Shown here: positions 17,623 through 27,670 of the stretch, one piece after another | How positions within the stretch are numbered: position 1 is the first letter of the stretch | Layout: each line of letters opens with the position of its first letter | Source: an uncultured Clostridium sp. | GTDB lineage: Bacteria; Bacillota; Clostridia; TANB77; CAG-508 | DNA length: 64,000 nt | Reading direction: 5' to 3' | NCBI GenBank assembly: GCA_900554635.1 | Contig: USHY01000001.1 | Coordinates: forward strand, 1 to 64,000 | Notes under the pieces: generated by a model | Told to the model about the DNA's origin: nothing | Databases searched by the model: none | What the model saw: only the letters and a program-made list of their open reading frames with translations | Program-made: the position numbers and the translations under genes

Positions 17623-20600
17623 TTATAAAACAAATTTTTTAATTAGCATAATTCCTAAGCTGACTATTGTTAATGAAATTAGTCCAAGCCAAATGTAAGA
17701 TGCTGTACCACCTGTTTTTATTTCTAGGATTACTAGTGCTTTGTCATCATCATCTTCTTGTTGGTCATCATAATTTGGTGTTATAACATTATCTGGTGTT
17801 GAATCTATATCTTCGGAACCCTTATCATTATAATCTTCACTTATTTCAGCTATATTAGTTTTTAATCCTAAATTATCTGCTCCATTTTCCCAAGTAAATG
17901 TTACTTCAACAGTTGCGCTCTCTCCTGGTTGTAATAGTGTATTTTCTAATGCTCTTGTTGTAATTTTCCCATCATCTGTTTTTGTCCAAATTGGGTTATC
18001 TTCTTGAACAAATTTTAATCCAGCTGGTATATAATCTGTTATTTCTGTTGCGTATCCTGCTATTTCACCTTGATTCATAATTATAATATTATATACAAAT
18101 TTTACTGTTGTTTTGCTTAGTTTTTTCTTATCTATTACAACTTTTGCTATTGGTTCTGGATCATCATATGGTGTAAATCCTGTTTCTGTTGTTGTTGTTT
18201 TTCCATCTACAGTTACTATTGTTTTTGTTACCCATTTTAATAATGCTAAGTCGAAATATTTTACATAGATTTTTTCAATATCTTGGTCATCTTCTCCTTC
18301 ATTCCATTGATCTGGTATTGAGTCTTCATCATCTATGTCTAGTTCGTTTCCATCTTCATCTACTGCTTTATCTTCTGTAATTTGTGCTTTGTTTACTATT
18401 ATTCTATCTGATTGTGTAATATTTTGTTCAACTACTTGGAATGCAACTTTTACATCTGCATAATCTGGGTTTAGTGGTGCTGTATCACTTATTGGTTTAC
18501 TTGCATCAAATGGTTGAAGTAATGTGTTTTCTAAGTATCTTGTTCTTATTTCTACAGCTTTGCTTGGGTCTTGTGTTTCATTTCCATCTTTATCTAGCAT
18601 TACCCATTGGTATTGTTTATTAATTGCATGGTTTGGTAAGAATTCTAGTCCATCTGGAATATCATCTGAAACTTCCATTGCATATCCTAAAATTGTTCCT
18701 TCATTATATACCCTAATTGTATATGTTACTATATCACTATTTGCAACATATACTGGTGTTTTATCATGTTCGTATTCAATTTTTCCATTTTCATTTAGTT
18801 TTACTTGTGGTATTCTTGTTGTAACATCATCTTCATTTACTGCTGTTATGAATTTTCTAAGTGCAAGGTCAAAGAATCTTAGTTCTAGTGGTTCATAATC
18901 ATCATCATCTTCTTGATAAGTACTATTATCTGCTGGTGGATTGTAGTTTACTGTATCAACATTATCTGGTATAGAGTCTCTGTCTCCTGCATTTATAGTA
19001 TTTCCTTCTTCATCTATAACCTTGTTTGCTTCTATTTCTGCAATATTTCTTAGTGTTCCATTAAATGAATTATCTGCAAGTACTATACATGTTATTTCAA
19101 GTTCTCTATAATATAATCCTGATGTTCCAACTGTTGATTGTTGCCATAAATCTGATGTATCTACATCTGTTGCTGTTGTGTTTTCGTTATAAGCTTTTAT
19201 GATTTCATCTTCTAATTTTGTTGATGAAATTTTTGCTTTTCCTGCTACTATTTTTACATCACTTAATGATGTTATTCTATTTCCATCAAAATCGCTTAAG
19301 CTTAGATTTTTTACTGCACTTTCTGTTGTGTATAGACCATTTGCACCAACTAAGTCTATTGTTGTAGTTGTATTATCTGTTGTTGGAACCCAGAAGTTGT
19401 TTGTATTTTCTTTGTAGTCCATAATATATCCTAGTCCTTCTGGTAAATAGTCTGCGACTTTTGTTGCATATCCATCTAGTCCGCCTTCATTATATACTCT
19501 AATTTTGTATGTTACAATATCACCTTTTCTAACATTTACTGGGTCTTTTGAATGTGTGTATTTGGCTGTTGTTATTTTTTCTCCTGTTGTTGGGTCTATT
19601 GTATTTAATTTGCTTGTATCAATTTTTGGTGTTCTGCTTTTTACTGCTACTCCATTTACTTTTGTTATAAATTTTCTAAGGCTTAAATCAAATGGTGCAC
19701 CTTTTATTACTACTTTGTCAAAGTCGTCATCGTCTTCTTGTCCTTTGTAGAAATAATCTTTATCAGATAAGTCTGATTTGTTATCACTATTTCCTTTATA
19801 ATTTTCTAAGTCTGTTGATGTTGTAGGTAAATTTAAGTTGCTTGGGTCTGAGCTTGAATCTCTATCTGGTGTGTTTTCATATCCTACTTCTGTTGCTTGA
19901 TATTTCATTGTTGCAATATTTGTTAACACTTTGTCTGCTATACCTTTTACTGCTGTTACCTCACATACTATATTTAATGAATCTGAATCTAGTGTGTTTC
20001 CATCAAAACTGTCTAATTCAAATATGAATGTATTTGTATCTAATGGCAATATATGTAGTTCTCTTGTTGTAGCATTGTATGTATAAGCATATTTCTTTCC
20101 TAATAATTCTGAAGTTGAATAATTTGTTTTATATTCTATTAGGTCTGGATTATCTGTTGGATTAAAGATTAATCCAGTAGGTAAATAGTCAATTATTTCT
20201 GTTACTGCACCTTTAATTTGTCCTTCATTATATACAGATATTTTGTAAGTTACTTTATCCCCTGTTTTTACTTCTACAGGATTTTTTCTGTGATTATAAT
20301 CAGCTGTTGTCCCTGTTGCTAATTTGCTTGTATCTATGGCTGGTTCTTTTGTATTTATCAATTCTGTTCCATTTACTTTTATTATATTTTTTCTAAGAGC
20401 TAAGTCAAATTCTTTAACTTCTTCTTTATCAATTTTTATTACTGGTTGTTGATCTGCATCATCTGCAAGCCATAGAGTTGCTATTGTTTTGTATATTTTT
20501 TCATAATTACATATTGCTTCTATATTAATATCTGTTAAATCATAATCTGTACCCCATAGGTCTTCTGATATTTTTAAATAGAAATCTCCTTGACCAACTG

Positions 20601-21597
20601 TGTCTTTTACTGTATCTTTAGATTGTACCATGTCATCTGGATTATTTACTACAAATACAACTGGTACATCCTCTTGCTTTTCTGGTATTATTTTTCCTTG
20701 AGCATCTTTAATGTTTAATTGTAATTCATAGTCAACATTTCCTGCTGTTTCTGTAATGCTAAAAGGTCCTACAATTACAAAGCCATCTTTTCTTTGTATT
20801 GTCTTTGATGCTGTATTTACATCTACTTGTGGTTTAACTGGTGTAATTTCTTTGCTTGTAACATAGTCGTTTGCGTGAACTGTTGCTTCACCTATGAAAT
20901 ATTCATAAAGTGTATCTATTTGTCTTGCTTTTGTTTCACTAAGATTTTCATCATTTATTTTTGTTGCATTACTTAATGTGTTTATATATGCAAGAGAGTT
21001 TTTATCTTGGGCAATTCTTTCATCATAGTTTGTAAAATACCATAAAGCCATTTGTTGAACAAATTCAATATCATCATCAGTTAATTCTGAATTAACTATC
21101 TCTGCTTTTCTTAATAATTTTTCTTTCATGGCTACACTGTCTGGATGTTCAGGTAAGTACATATTATCTATAATCCATAGAATGCTATTATATTCTGTAT
21201 CTCTTATTGCGAATCCAATTTCTGTTGCATAATAGCTCTTAACTTCTGTGCTTTGTGTTTTTAGATTATATTTTTCAGTGTATGTAATGTCATTATCTAA
21301 TCGATGATTTGCATTTAATCCATTAATAGTAGCTGAATTTTCAAATCCTAGTCCACTTCTTACACAATATAAAGCATCATCGTGAACATATGTTGTGCCA
21401 TTATTTTTAATTATCTTAACTACTGGTTGTACAGTAGCATCTTGAGCTGTTACTGTATATTTGCTTGAAGTATATGGCCTAATATCAGTTATGTTCAAAT
21501 CCATTGTACTTGCTGCATATGCGCCATTATTTAGAATTGCTAAAATTGCAATCACAAACATTAAAATAATTGATACTTTCAACATTCTTCTTTTCAT
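17623..21597 (-). CDS. Large repeat-containing surface protein (DUF11-like modules)
   Basis: The protein has 1324 residues. A signal peptide (about 1-28, ending NNGAYAAS) is followed by a region with a Cys at YCVRSGLGF and a helical ALWYFTNYD-type segment, resembling adhesin thioester (TQXA) domains. Four modules then recur, each starting FDLALRK-like and carrying a GD-x-VTYKI-x-VYNEG core and a DYIPAGL-like strand, separated by acidic EDDDD linkers. They look like DUF11/isopeptide-type Ig-like domains. The C-terminus has one membrane segment (SYIWLGLISLTIVSLGIML) and KKFVL but no LPXTG, so it is probably membrane anchored. An adhesive or stalk role is inferred. The gene has its own promoter and terminator. 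Confidence 0.75.
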   Translation of the reverse strand: MKRRMLKVSIILMFVIAILAILNNGAYAASTMDLNITDIRPYTSSKYTVTAQDATVQPVVKIIKNNGTTYVHDDALYCVRSGLGFENSATINGLNANHRLDNDITYTEKYNLKTQSTEVKSYYATEIGFAIRDTEYNSILWIIDNMYLPEHPDSVAMKEKLLRKAEIVNSELTDDDIEFVQQMALWYFTNYDERIAQDKNSLAYINTLSNATKINDENLSETKARQIDTLYEYFIGEATVHANDYVTSKEITPVKPQVDVNTASKTIQRKDGFVIVGPFSITETAGNVDYELQLNIKDAQGKIIPEKQEDVPVVFVVNNPDDMVQSKDTVKDTVGQGDFYLKISEDLWGTDYDLTDINIEAICNYEKIYKTIATLWLADDADQQPVIKIDKEEVKEFDLALRKNIIKVNGTELINTKEPAIDTSKLATGTTADYNHRKNPVEVKTGDKVTYKISVYNEGQIKGAVTEIIDYLPTGLIFNPTDNPDLIEYKTNYSTSELLGKKYAYTYNATTRELHILPLDTNTFIFELDSFDGNTLDSDSLNIVCEVTAVKGIADKVLTNIATMKYQATEVGYENTPDRDSSSDPSNLNLPTTSTDLENYKGNSDNKSDLSDKDYFYKGQEDDDDFDKVVIKGAPFDLSLRKFITKVNGVAVKSRTPKIDTSKLNTIDPTTGEKITTAKYTHSKDPVNVRKGDIVTYKIRVYNEGGLDGYATKVADYLPEGLGYIMDYKENTNNFWVPTTDNTTTTIDLVGANGLYTTESAVKNLSLSDFDGNRITSLSDVKIVAGKAKISSTKLEDEIIKAYNENTTATDVDTSDLWQQSTVGTSGLYYRELEITCIVLADNSFNGTLRNIAEIEANKVIDEEGNTINAGDRDSIPDNVDTVNYNPPADNSTYQEDDDDYEPLELRFFDLALRKFITAVNEDDVTTRIPQVKLNENGKIEYEHDKTPVYVANSDIVTYTIRVYNEGTILGYAMEVSDDIPDGLEFLPNHAINKQYQWVMLDKDGNETQDPSKAVEIRTRYLENTLLQPFDASKPISDTAPLNPDYADVKVAFQVVEQNITQSDRIIVNKAQITEDKAVDEDGNELDIDDEDSIPDQWNEGEDDQDIEKIYVKYFDLALLKWVTKTIVTVDGKTTTTETGFTPYDDPEPIAKVVIDKKKLSKTTVKFVYNIIIMNQGEIAGYATEITDYIPAGLKFVQEDNPIWTKTDDGKITTRALENTLLQPGESATVEVTFTWENGADNLGLKTNIAEISEDYNDKGSEDIDSTPDNVITPNYDDQQEDDDDKALVILEIKTGGTASYIWLGLISLTIVSLGIMLIKKFVL

Positions 21598-21623
21598 AAA
21601 ATCTCTCCTTATTTCCTCTTATT

Positions 21624-21651
21624 ATTATATATAATTTTTAAAATATGTCAA
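21624..21651 (-). promoter_or_regulatory. Sigma-A promoter of the large surface protein
   Basis: TTGACA (21646-21651) and TATAAT (21624-21629) on the minus strand are 16 bases apart, upstream of AAGGAGAG and the start codon. The rest of the 320-base divergent spacer 21598-21917 holds only AT-rich DNA and the opposing promoter. Confidence 0.75.
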
Positions 21652-21850
21652 TACCAAAAATCTCCATATTTTCTGAGTCTTAAATTTTTCCTTACGGAAA
21701 AGTTTATTTCACAAACTTTTTAATAAAATATTACATTTATGTTACAAAATAAAAATCCTCTCTAACTCCTTTATTATACTACAAAAACGCCTAAAATTCA
21801 ACCATCTTTCATTTATTTCTTTTTATTATGTTTATTTTTTTTATTTGTTG

Positions 21851-21859
21851 TGGTATAAT
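21851..21859 (+). promoter_or_regulatory. Extended -10 promoter of the ATP-grasp gene
   Basis: TGGTATAAT is a perfect extended -10 element, with only a weak -35 region upstream. The start codon is about 60 bases downstream. Confidence 0.6.
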
Positions 21860-21917
21860 AGTAAAATCTTAATTTAAGTAAGATATAAGATATATTTTAA
21901 AAAGGAGTTTGAGAAAG

Positions 21918-22928
21918 ATGAATAGCGATGAATCGTGCAAAGACAAGTATTTATTAGAAGGATATCCAGATTTGGAAAGTTCCACAGTTGTACTGATTAA
22001 GGAGGCAATAAAACACGGGATAAAATTTGAGGTTATTGATGAAAATCATAGTTTTATTAAGCTTTACAAAGAAAATCATGAAGAATATATAGCACAAGCT
22101 ACAAAAACAAGTAAAGATTCTTATATTTTCCCATCAATGGTTACTGATAAAGAATTTTCAAAGAGAATGCTTAGGGCTAATGATATAACTGTCCCAGATG
22201 GAATTGTTCTTACTTCAAAAATGACTCAAGAAGAAAAAGTTTCTTTAGTATCTCAATTTATTAATAAAAATGTAGTTATTAAGCCAAGAACCACAGATTG
22301 TGGAGTTGGAATTACAGTATTTGATCAACCTGCAACAGAAAAAGAAATTTTAGATGCAATAAACTATGCTTTCCAATTTGATAGTCAAGTTTTAGTTGAA
22401 AATTATGCTAAAGGTAGAGAATATAGGTTTGTTGTAGTAAATGGCAAATGTATTAGTGTTGTTTATAGGAGAAGCGCTAGCGTTGTTGGTGATGGCAAAA
22501 AAACAATAAGAGAATTAATGGCTGATAAAGATAGAGAACCTTGGCATTACATATTGAAAAATCCAATGGTTATAGATGAACCTTTAAAAATCTTTTTAAA
22601 CAATCAAAATCTAACATTAGATTCCATTCCAAATAGTGGAGAACGTATATTCTTAAGAAGAAATTCTAACTGTTCAACTGGTGGTGAAAGTGTTGATATG
22701 ACTGATATTATGCCTGATTCTTTTAAATTAATTGCTGAAAAAGCTTCTGAAATTTTTGGAGCAAAAATCTGTGGTGTTGATATTTTAATTGATGACTTGA
22801 ATAAGCCTGAATATTCAATAGTGGAAATAAATGACAATCCTGGAATTTGCATAAATGAGTGGCCTTATGAAGGGCATGGTGAAAAAGTAGGCTTAGAAAT
22901 TTTAAAAGTTTTAGGATTTATTGAATAA
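21918..22928 (+). CDS. ATP-grasp ligase like the glutathione synthetase part of GshF
   Basis: The protein has 336 residues and aligns in character with the C-terminal ATP-grasp domain of bifunctional GshF (GshAB). The motifs include VVIKPRTTDCGVGITVF, LVENYAKGREYRFVVVNG, RRSASVVGDGKKTI and FLRRNSNCSTGGESVDMT, and near the C-terminus the metal-site sequence VEINDNPGICINEWPYEG. The glutamate-cysteine ligase half is absent, so it may join amino acids or peptides other than gamma-Glu-Cys; the substrate is unknown. ATG 21918 is ten bases after AAAGGAG and is preferred to TTG 21909, which touches the site. A terminator follows directly. Confidence 0.8.
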   Translation: MNSDESCKDKYLLEGYPDLESSTVVLIKEAIKHGIKFEVIDENHSFIKLYKENHEEYIAQATKTSKDSYIFPSMVTDKEFSKRMLRANDITVPDGIVLTSKMTQEEKVSLVSQFINKNVVIKPRTTDCGVGITVFDQPATEKEILDAINYAFQFDSQVLVENYAKGREYRFVVVNGKCISVVYRRSASVVGDGKKTIRELMADKDREPWHYILKNPMVIDEPLKIFLNNQNLTLDSIPNSGERIFLRRNSNCSTGGESVDMTDIMPDSFKLIAEKASEIFGAKICGVDILIDDLNKPEYSIVEINDNPGICINEWPYEGHGEKVGLEILKVLGFIE

Positions 22929-22930
22929 AA

Positions 22931-22956
22931 AAATGAGCCAAACGGCTCATTTTTTT
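22931..22956 (+). terminator. Terminator after the ATP-grasp gene
   Basis: AAATGAGCC pairs with GGCTCATTT around AAAC, followed by a T run that touches the 3' end of the tRNA-Lys gene on the other strand. Confidence 0.85.
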
Positions 22957-23031
22957 GGTGCACCATCACGGATTTGAACCGTGGACCTTGGCATTAAGAG
23001 TGCCCTGCTCTACCAACTAAGCTAATGGTGC
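22956..23031 (-). tRNA. tRNA-Lys(CTT)
   Basis: The 76-base cloverleaf has acceptor GCACCAT/ATGGTGC, anticodon loop CTCTTAA (anticodon CTT, reads AAG) and an encoded CCA end. The 7-base anticodon loop is normal. Confidence 0.93.
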
Positions 23032-23058
23032 ATGTCCTTTACAAAACAAAAAATTAAT

Positions 23059-23133
23059 TGGAGGCGACACCCGGATTTGAACCGGGGAATCAGAGTTTTG
23101 CAGACTCGTGCCTTACCACTTGGCTATGTCGCC
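23059..23133 (-). tRNA. tRNA-Cys(GCA)
   Basis: The acceptor is GGCGACA and the anticodon loop CTGCAAA (anticodon GCA). CCA is encoded. It is in a cluster with tRNA-Lys and tRNA-Gly. Confidence 0.93.
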
Positions 23134-23192
23134 GTATATTTCATTATATGCTTATAATGCAAAAAAGATTACACTATATAATAAAAAAATTT

Positions 23193-23268
23193 TGGAGCGG
23201 AAGACGGGGCTCAAACCCGCGACCTATGCCTTGGCAAGGCATCGCTCTATCAACTGAGCTACTTCCGC
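23193..23268 (-). tRNA. tRNA-Gly(GCC)
   Basis: The acceptor is GCGGAAG/CTTCCGC and the anticodon loop TTGCCAA (GCC, reads GGC and GGT), with CCA encoded. The anticodon loop has the normal 7 bases, so this tRNA is not an obvious four-base decoder. The tRNA-Gly(TCC) that would read GGA is not in the window. Confidence 0.93.
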
Positions 23269-23345
23269 ATCTTTCCCATTTGAAACATTACTATAATACC
23301 AAAATTAAAATAAAAAGTCAATACTTTAGCCAAAAAAAATATAAA

Positions 23346-23366
23346 AAGTGGGGAATTCTCCCCACA
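23346..23366 (-). terminator. Terminator after the foreign-looking small gene
   Basis: On the minus strand a GTGGGG/CCCCAC stem is followed by TTTTTATATTTTTTTT, immediately past the stop codon. Confidence 0.75.
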
Positions 23367-23372
23367 CTTTTG

Positions 23373-23789
23373 TCAATACTTGTTTTTCCTTTTGTCTAAG
23401 CTTCTCCAGAAAGGACTATCATGCTTCCAGCTTTGGCTACAAGTTCTTGCCTTGTCACGCTCATTTTTTGCCTGAACCATCCTTTCATGGTTCTCCCTTT
23501 TAGTTTCCTGATATCTAGGGTCGTTCCATATACTTCTTTCAAGTTCCTCAAAAAATGGGTTGTCTCGGTAATTGTCTGTCCTTACAATATTGTCTTCGGC
23601 GCATATACGAATTGCTTTTTGAATAATACTCCATATCGATAGATTTGAATAATCATCCTGTAAGCAAATCGCCTTGACCGAGTCCACAGTAAGCCCAAGC
23701 TCGTGTGCCTCATCATCCTGAATGAATCCGATTACGATGGTATTACCATCGCTGTCTTTCTGGTATCTTTTACCAAACCGTAATGACAT
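23373..23789 (-). CDS. Unrecognised 138-residue protein, foreign-looking codon use
   Basis: I do not recognise this family. The protein is hydrophilic, with an N-terminal strand-rich part (GNTIVIGFIQDD) and a charged helical C-terminus rich in Arg, Glu and Trp, ending DKRKNKY. The start ATG 23789 follows GAAGGAGGATATAAT. Codons such as TCG, GCG, CTG and CGG are much more common than in neighbours, and the gene abuts a tRNA cluster, so recent acquisition is likely. Codon 4 is an in-frame CGG (23778-23780) that must be read as a normal triplet for the rest of the frame to be used. This is an exception to the CGG shift pattern of the native genes. Confidence 0.65.
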   Translation of the reverse strand: MSLRFGKRYQKDSDGNTIVIGFIQDDEAHELGLTVDSVKAICLQDDYSNLSIWSIIQKAIRICAEDNIVRTDNYRDNPFFEELERSIWNDPRYQETKRENHERMVQAKNERDKARTCSQSWKHDSPFWRSLDKRKNKY

Positions 23790-23859
23790 ATATTATATCC
23801 TCCTTCAAAAGATATACTTAGATTATAGCACTTTTCTAGCTACTGTTCAAGTTTATAAA

Positions 23860-24447
23860 CTATTCAAAATCTTCTATGGCTTGGCTTAAATTTTTATTTC
23901 CATACACTTTTATCCCCTGACTTAATTGTTCAAGATCAATTTCTGATAAATATTTTGTTTGAATTCCTGTTTCCTTAACAGTTTCCCTGATTTTTCCTTG
24001 TTTGTCCAATTTATATACAATTATCTCCCCTTCAACATCTTTTAAAACATAATGTTCATCACAATAGTCATTTATTTCTTTATATACCACTATTTCATTT
24101 GGAGTAAACCTTTGAATTTCCCAGCCTATATATTCAATTCGAAATTCTGATTCTGTTTTATTTACCAATTTATTTGTAATTTTTTGTTCCTCTTGAACTA
24201 AATGCTTACAATCATTATAATACTTCTTTTCAATTATTTTAGTATTTGGCGTAGTTTTATTTTCACTACTAGCTGTTTCTTTTATTATTTCTTCGGCTTT
24301 TTTTATTACATTCTTGCTTTGTTCATTATTATATTCTGTTTCAAAAGCTATTTTTTCATTAACATTTTTTAGTTTGTGCACATATAACCCTATTATAAAG
24401 CTTGCTACCAATGCTAAAATAAGTGCCAAAACAATATATTTTCTCAT
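23860..24447 (-). CDS. Membrane-anchored BofC-like protein
   Basis: The product has 195 residues from ATG 24447, which follows AAAGGTGATGATT. One N-terminal membrane segment (about residues 3-23) is followed by a coiled, charged region, then a soluble domain with YYNDCKHLVQEE, a segment DVEGEIIVYKLDKQGKIRE and an ending LEQLSQGIKVYGNKNLSQAIEDFE. The last part resembles the BofC C-terminal domain, which in Bacillus takes part in sigma-K checkpoint control across the forespore space. The assignment is from memory of the family pattern. The gene lies 47 bases after comEC and may share its transcript. Confidence 0.55.
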   Translation of the reverse strand: MRKYIVLALILALVASFIIGLYVHKLKNVNEKIAFETEYNNEQSKNVIKKAEEIIKETASSENKTTPNTKIIEKKYYNDCKHLVQEEQKITNKLVNKTESEFRIEYIGWEIQRFTPNEIVVYKEINDYCDEHYVLKDVEGEIIVYKLDKQGKIRETVKETGIQTKYLSEIDLEQLSQGIKVYGNKNLSQAIEDFE

Positions 24448-24494
24448 AATCATCACCTTTTTTAGCATAACCAAATATTACATAATTATACTTT

Positions 24495-26781
24495 TTAATA
24501 TTTTTTTGTTTTTACCTTCATTCTTCCAATTTTGTTTACAATTATTGTAATCTCTCCACATAAATCCGTTCTGTAAACCGTACTTCCGTAGCTTTCCAGA
24601 GTCTTTAATGTTTCTTCATTTGGATGCCCAAATTTATTATTTTGCCCGACTCCTATTACAGAAATTTTAGGGTTTATTTGTTTAATAAACTCTTCTGTTG
24701 AAGAAGTTTTTGAACCATGATGCCCAACTTTTAGTATTGTTGATTTCAAAACTGAACTTTCGTATTTGGAAATTATTTTGTTCTCACTAATCGCTTCAAT
24801 ATCTCCTGTAAATAGCATTGAAAAATTTCCATATTCTAATTTTGCAACAATTGAATTATTATTTAGCGGATTTTCTTTAACAAGTTCTTCTTCCGGCCAT
24901 AAAATTTTAAATTTAGTTTGTTTATCTATAATTATCTCATCTCCTGCTTTCACTACAACTATTTTAACTTTTCTATTCTTTGCCATTTTAATTATTTTTT
25001 GAAATTCATCGCTATTTTCTGCCTGTTTACTTATTATTAATCTTTTTACATTTAAGCTAGATAATATCTCTGTTGCATTTTTACAATGGTCAGAATCGAA
25101 GTGAGATAACATCAAATAATCTATTGTTTTAATTTTTCTATCAAGTAAGTATTTAACAACAACATTCTCCTGTTCTCCAGTATCTACCATTATTGTTTTG
25201 TTACTAGGTGTTTTTATTAATGTACAATCACCGTTGTCCAACATCTACTAAATGAACTGTAAATTTCTTTGGATAGAAATTTACTGCTGTGCACACCATT
25301 GCTGTAACTAAAACCAAGAGAATTACTTTCTTAGTTTTCATATTTCTAGCAATACCCAAAACAACAAAATAATATTCTATAATCAAAATTACGCTAGGGG
25401 TAATTGTGTAAATACTTGAAAAAGGAAGTTTTGCTGTGTATTTAGCAATATTTATTAATATTAGAACTAGGATTTTTAATATTTTACTAAGCACAATCCC
25501 TACAGGGTGAATTATTATTGTAGAAAGCAGTGTTATATATCCCAAAAAAATAATTCCACCTGCAAGTGGCACAGCTATTATATTTGCTATAAAAAACCAA
25601 GGGGTTATAACATTAAACTTAAGTAATGTAATTGGAAGTACCATTATTTGTGCAGATATAGTAATTGAAAGCATTGTTGAAATTTTGTTACACATATATT
25701 TATTTAAAATTTTTTCTACTCTTTTGTTTAGAATTACTATTCCTATTGTTCCTAAGTATGAAAGTTGTAATCCTACATCATTTATGGCAAATGGATTTAA
25801 AGTAAGAATGATTATTAAGGAAACTGCAATTGAATTCAATGTATCTGATTTTCTATATATAACTTTAGCAAATAGCATTATTATACCCATTATTGATGCT
25901 CTTACCACTGATGGGGTAAAACCTGTAATAAACATAAATACAAAAAGCATCAGCATGGTAATTATATTTGATAACCTTTTGGGTGTTTTACTTTTCGCTA
26001 AAATATATGTTATTCCAATTACTATATAAGAAACATGTGTACCAGATATTGCTAAAATATGTGAAATGCTTGCTTTGCTAAAGTTACTTGTTATTTCTTC
26101 TGAAATATCGCTTTTTTCTCCTATTAATATTCCAGTAACTAGGTTTCCTTCATCTCCTGGCAATAGTTCTAGTGTTGTTTTAATTATTTTGTTTCTTATT
26201 GCATTACTGCATTTTAAAAAAATATTTACATTCATATTTTTTAAAATCTGTACTTTTTGAGATTTAATTGAACCATATATTTTCTTTGTTTTTAAGTATT
26301 CTTTATAATCAAAGCCTCTAAAATTTCTTGATTCCTCTGGCTTTGAATATGTTCCTTCAATATTAATGTACATACCATATTGTAATTTTGGTGAGCTATT
26401 TTTCTTTACATATAATATAAATTTTTTATTCTTGATTTTCACATTATAAGCATAGTAATAATCTGTTTCACTTGCTTCACTAATTACTGTAGCATTTTGA
26501 TTTAGTTTTTCTGGAATTTTTGTGTAAGATTTTTCGAATCTTTGATTTATGAAATTAAAATATAGATTTGAAATTATTAAAGATATAAATAATATTTGAA
26601 TAGTCTTTTTTCTTTTCAACAGAAAAAAGAAAGTTTTTCGTTTATTTTTAATAAATTGAAATAGTAAAATTAATAAAACAATAGCTATTGTAGCCACACC
26701 CCATTTGGGGTATAGCCCAGCTATTATTCCAGCTACCATTCCAATAACTATGGTAATTGCTGGGCGCTTAATATTTATCAC
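24495..26781 (-). CDS. comEC: ComEC/Rec2 DNA channel protein, needs one +1 frameshift
   Basis: ComEC carries single-stranded DNA across the membrane during natural transformation. The N-terminal part has membrane segments, an OB-type domain and the competence domain (LLPGDEGNLVTGILIGEKSD, HILAISGTHVSYI). The C-terminal metallo-beta-lactamase part (MLSHFDSDHCKN, KVGHHGSKTS) is in another frame. They join at CGG 25231-25233 (codon 517) followed by T: zero frame stops at once, the +1 frame gives HLVDVGQGDCTLI, the canonical motif. Total length is about 760 residues, as expected. GTG 26781 opens the frame but has no ribosome site; AAGGTGAT then AUU at 26770-26772 (IKRPAITIV) is the more natural start. 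It follows the SH3 gene by 3 bases. Confidence 0.9.
25231..25233 (-). other. CGG +1 shift site 8 (comEC)
   Basis: Reading CAA-CGG-T, with TGA as the very next zero-frame codon. The +1 frame reads GGT (Gly) in the strongly conserved VDVGQGD motif. Confidence 0.9.
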
Positions 26782-26784
26782 CTT

Positions 26785-27664
26785 CTATTTTGTTGCTAAA
26801 TTTTTATAGATATATCCTTCATATATAGTTCCATCAATGCCTGTATATGTTATTTTATACCAATCTTCTGTTTCTGCTGTTATTGTAAAAGATGTATCTT
26901 TTGTTAATGTAGTTACAATCTCAGAACTTGTTGATGCCTGTTTTCTAATGTTTGCATAATCTACTGCTACAAATCCTTTTTGATTATCAACTGCAGTTTC
27001 TCCCATTCCAGAATTATCTCTTACTTCTGGTGTTGTAGGTGTTTCAGGCTCAGTAACAGTAGGTGTTGTAGGTTCTTCTGGTTTTTCTTCTGGAACTTGA
27101 GTATTTGGTTCTTCCGTATTTGGTTTTTCCTCTGTTTCTCCTGCTACATTGCTTGGCTGTTGTTCCCCGCCTTTAATTCCATAGGTTCTAACCCATCCTT
27201 GAATATCACCTGCCATAATATATGTCCAATTAGTAATTTCTTTTACCACTGTAAACTCAGTACTAGAATCAATTTCTGCAATAACACTTGAAGAAATTAC
27301 AGGAATCATATACACTTTAAGTTTTCCATTCACCTTAACTCCGCTCATTCTCTGCAGGTTTTGTTTCATCTGGCACCTCTGGTTTTTCTGGCTTCTGAAT
27401 TTCAGGAACATTCACAACATACTCCTTAAACAAATACCCCTCTTGTCCATTCATCCTAACCTTATACCATTCACCACTTTCCTCAACCACTTCAACCTCA
27501 GTCTTATCTGGAACAGTAGCCAAAGGAGCCCCAGTCTTACTTGCCTCACTCCTCAAAACTAAACCACTTGGAGCATTTACTGTTCCCGTTACTGCAACTA
27601 CAGCAGGACCAAAAACTAAAGTTATCACTAATATTAATAAAGAAATTGTTCCAAATCTTCTCAT
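26785..27664 (-). CDS. Secreted protein with three SH3-like domains, needs one +1 frameshift
   Basis: The protein has 292 residues when joined. A signal peptide (about 1-25) is followed by a bacterial SH3 domain (GTVNAPSGLVLRSEASKTG to GYLFKEYV), a Pro/Glu linker, a second SH3 domain (KVNGKLKVYMIPVISSSV to GWVRTYG), a long Pro/Thr/Glu linker and a third (GFVAVDYANIRKQASTSSE to GYIYKNLA). The first linker and the second domain are in different frames and join at CGG 27341-27343 (codon 108), reading PAENEGVKVNG. Such proteins bind cell-wall peptide or glycan. The gene has its own promoter and a short hairpin leader, and heads the SH3-comEC-BofC-like unit. Confidence 0.8.
27341..27343 (-). other. 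CGG +1 shift site 9 (SH3 protein)
   Basis: Reading GAG-CGG-A. Zero frame stops two codons later. The +1 frame reads GGA (Gly) at the start of the second SH3 domain. Confidence 0.8.
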
Positions 27665-27670
27665 AACAAA

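Noticed and set aside
23193..23268. tRNA-Gly as a visible four-base decoder
   Set aside because: Its anticodon loop has the normal seven bases, TTGCCAA, and it would read GGC/GGT, not the GGA found at most sites.
23058..23399. Open frame of 113 codons across the tRNA cluster
   Set aside because: It reads through tRNA-Cys and tRNA-Gly on the opposite strand and has no ribosome binding site; it is a shadow.
26772..26781. GTG 26781 as a confident comEC start
   Set aside because: It directly abuts the only ribosome-site-like sequence. AUU 26770-26772 fits spacing and family N-terminus better, so the start is left open.
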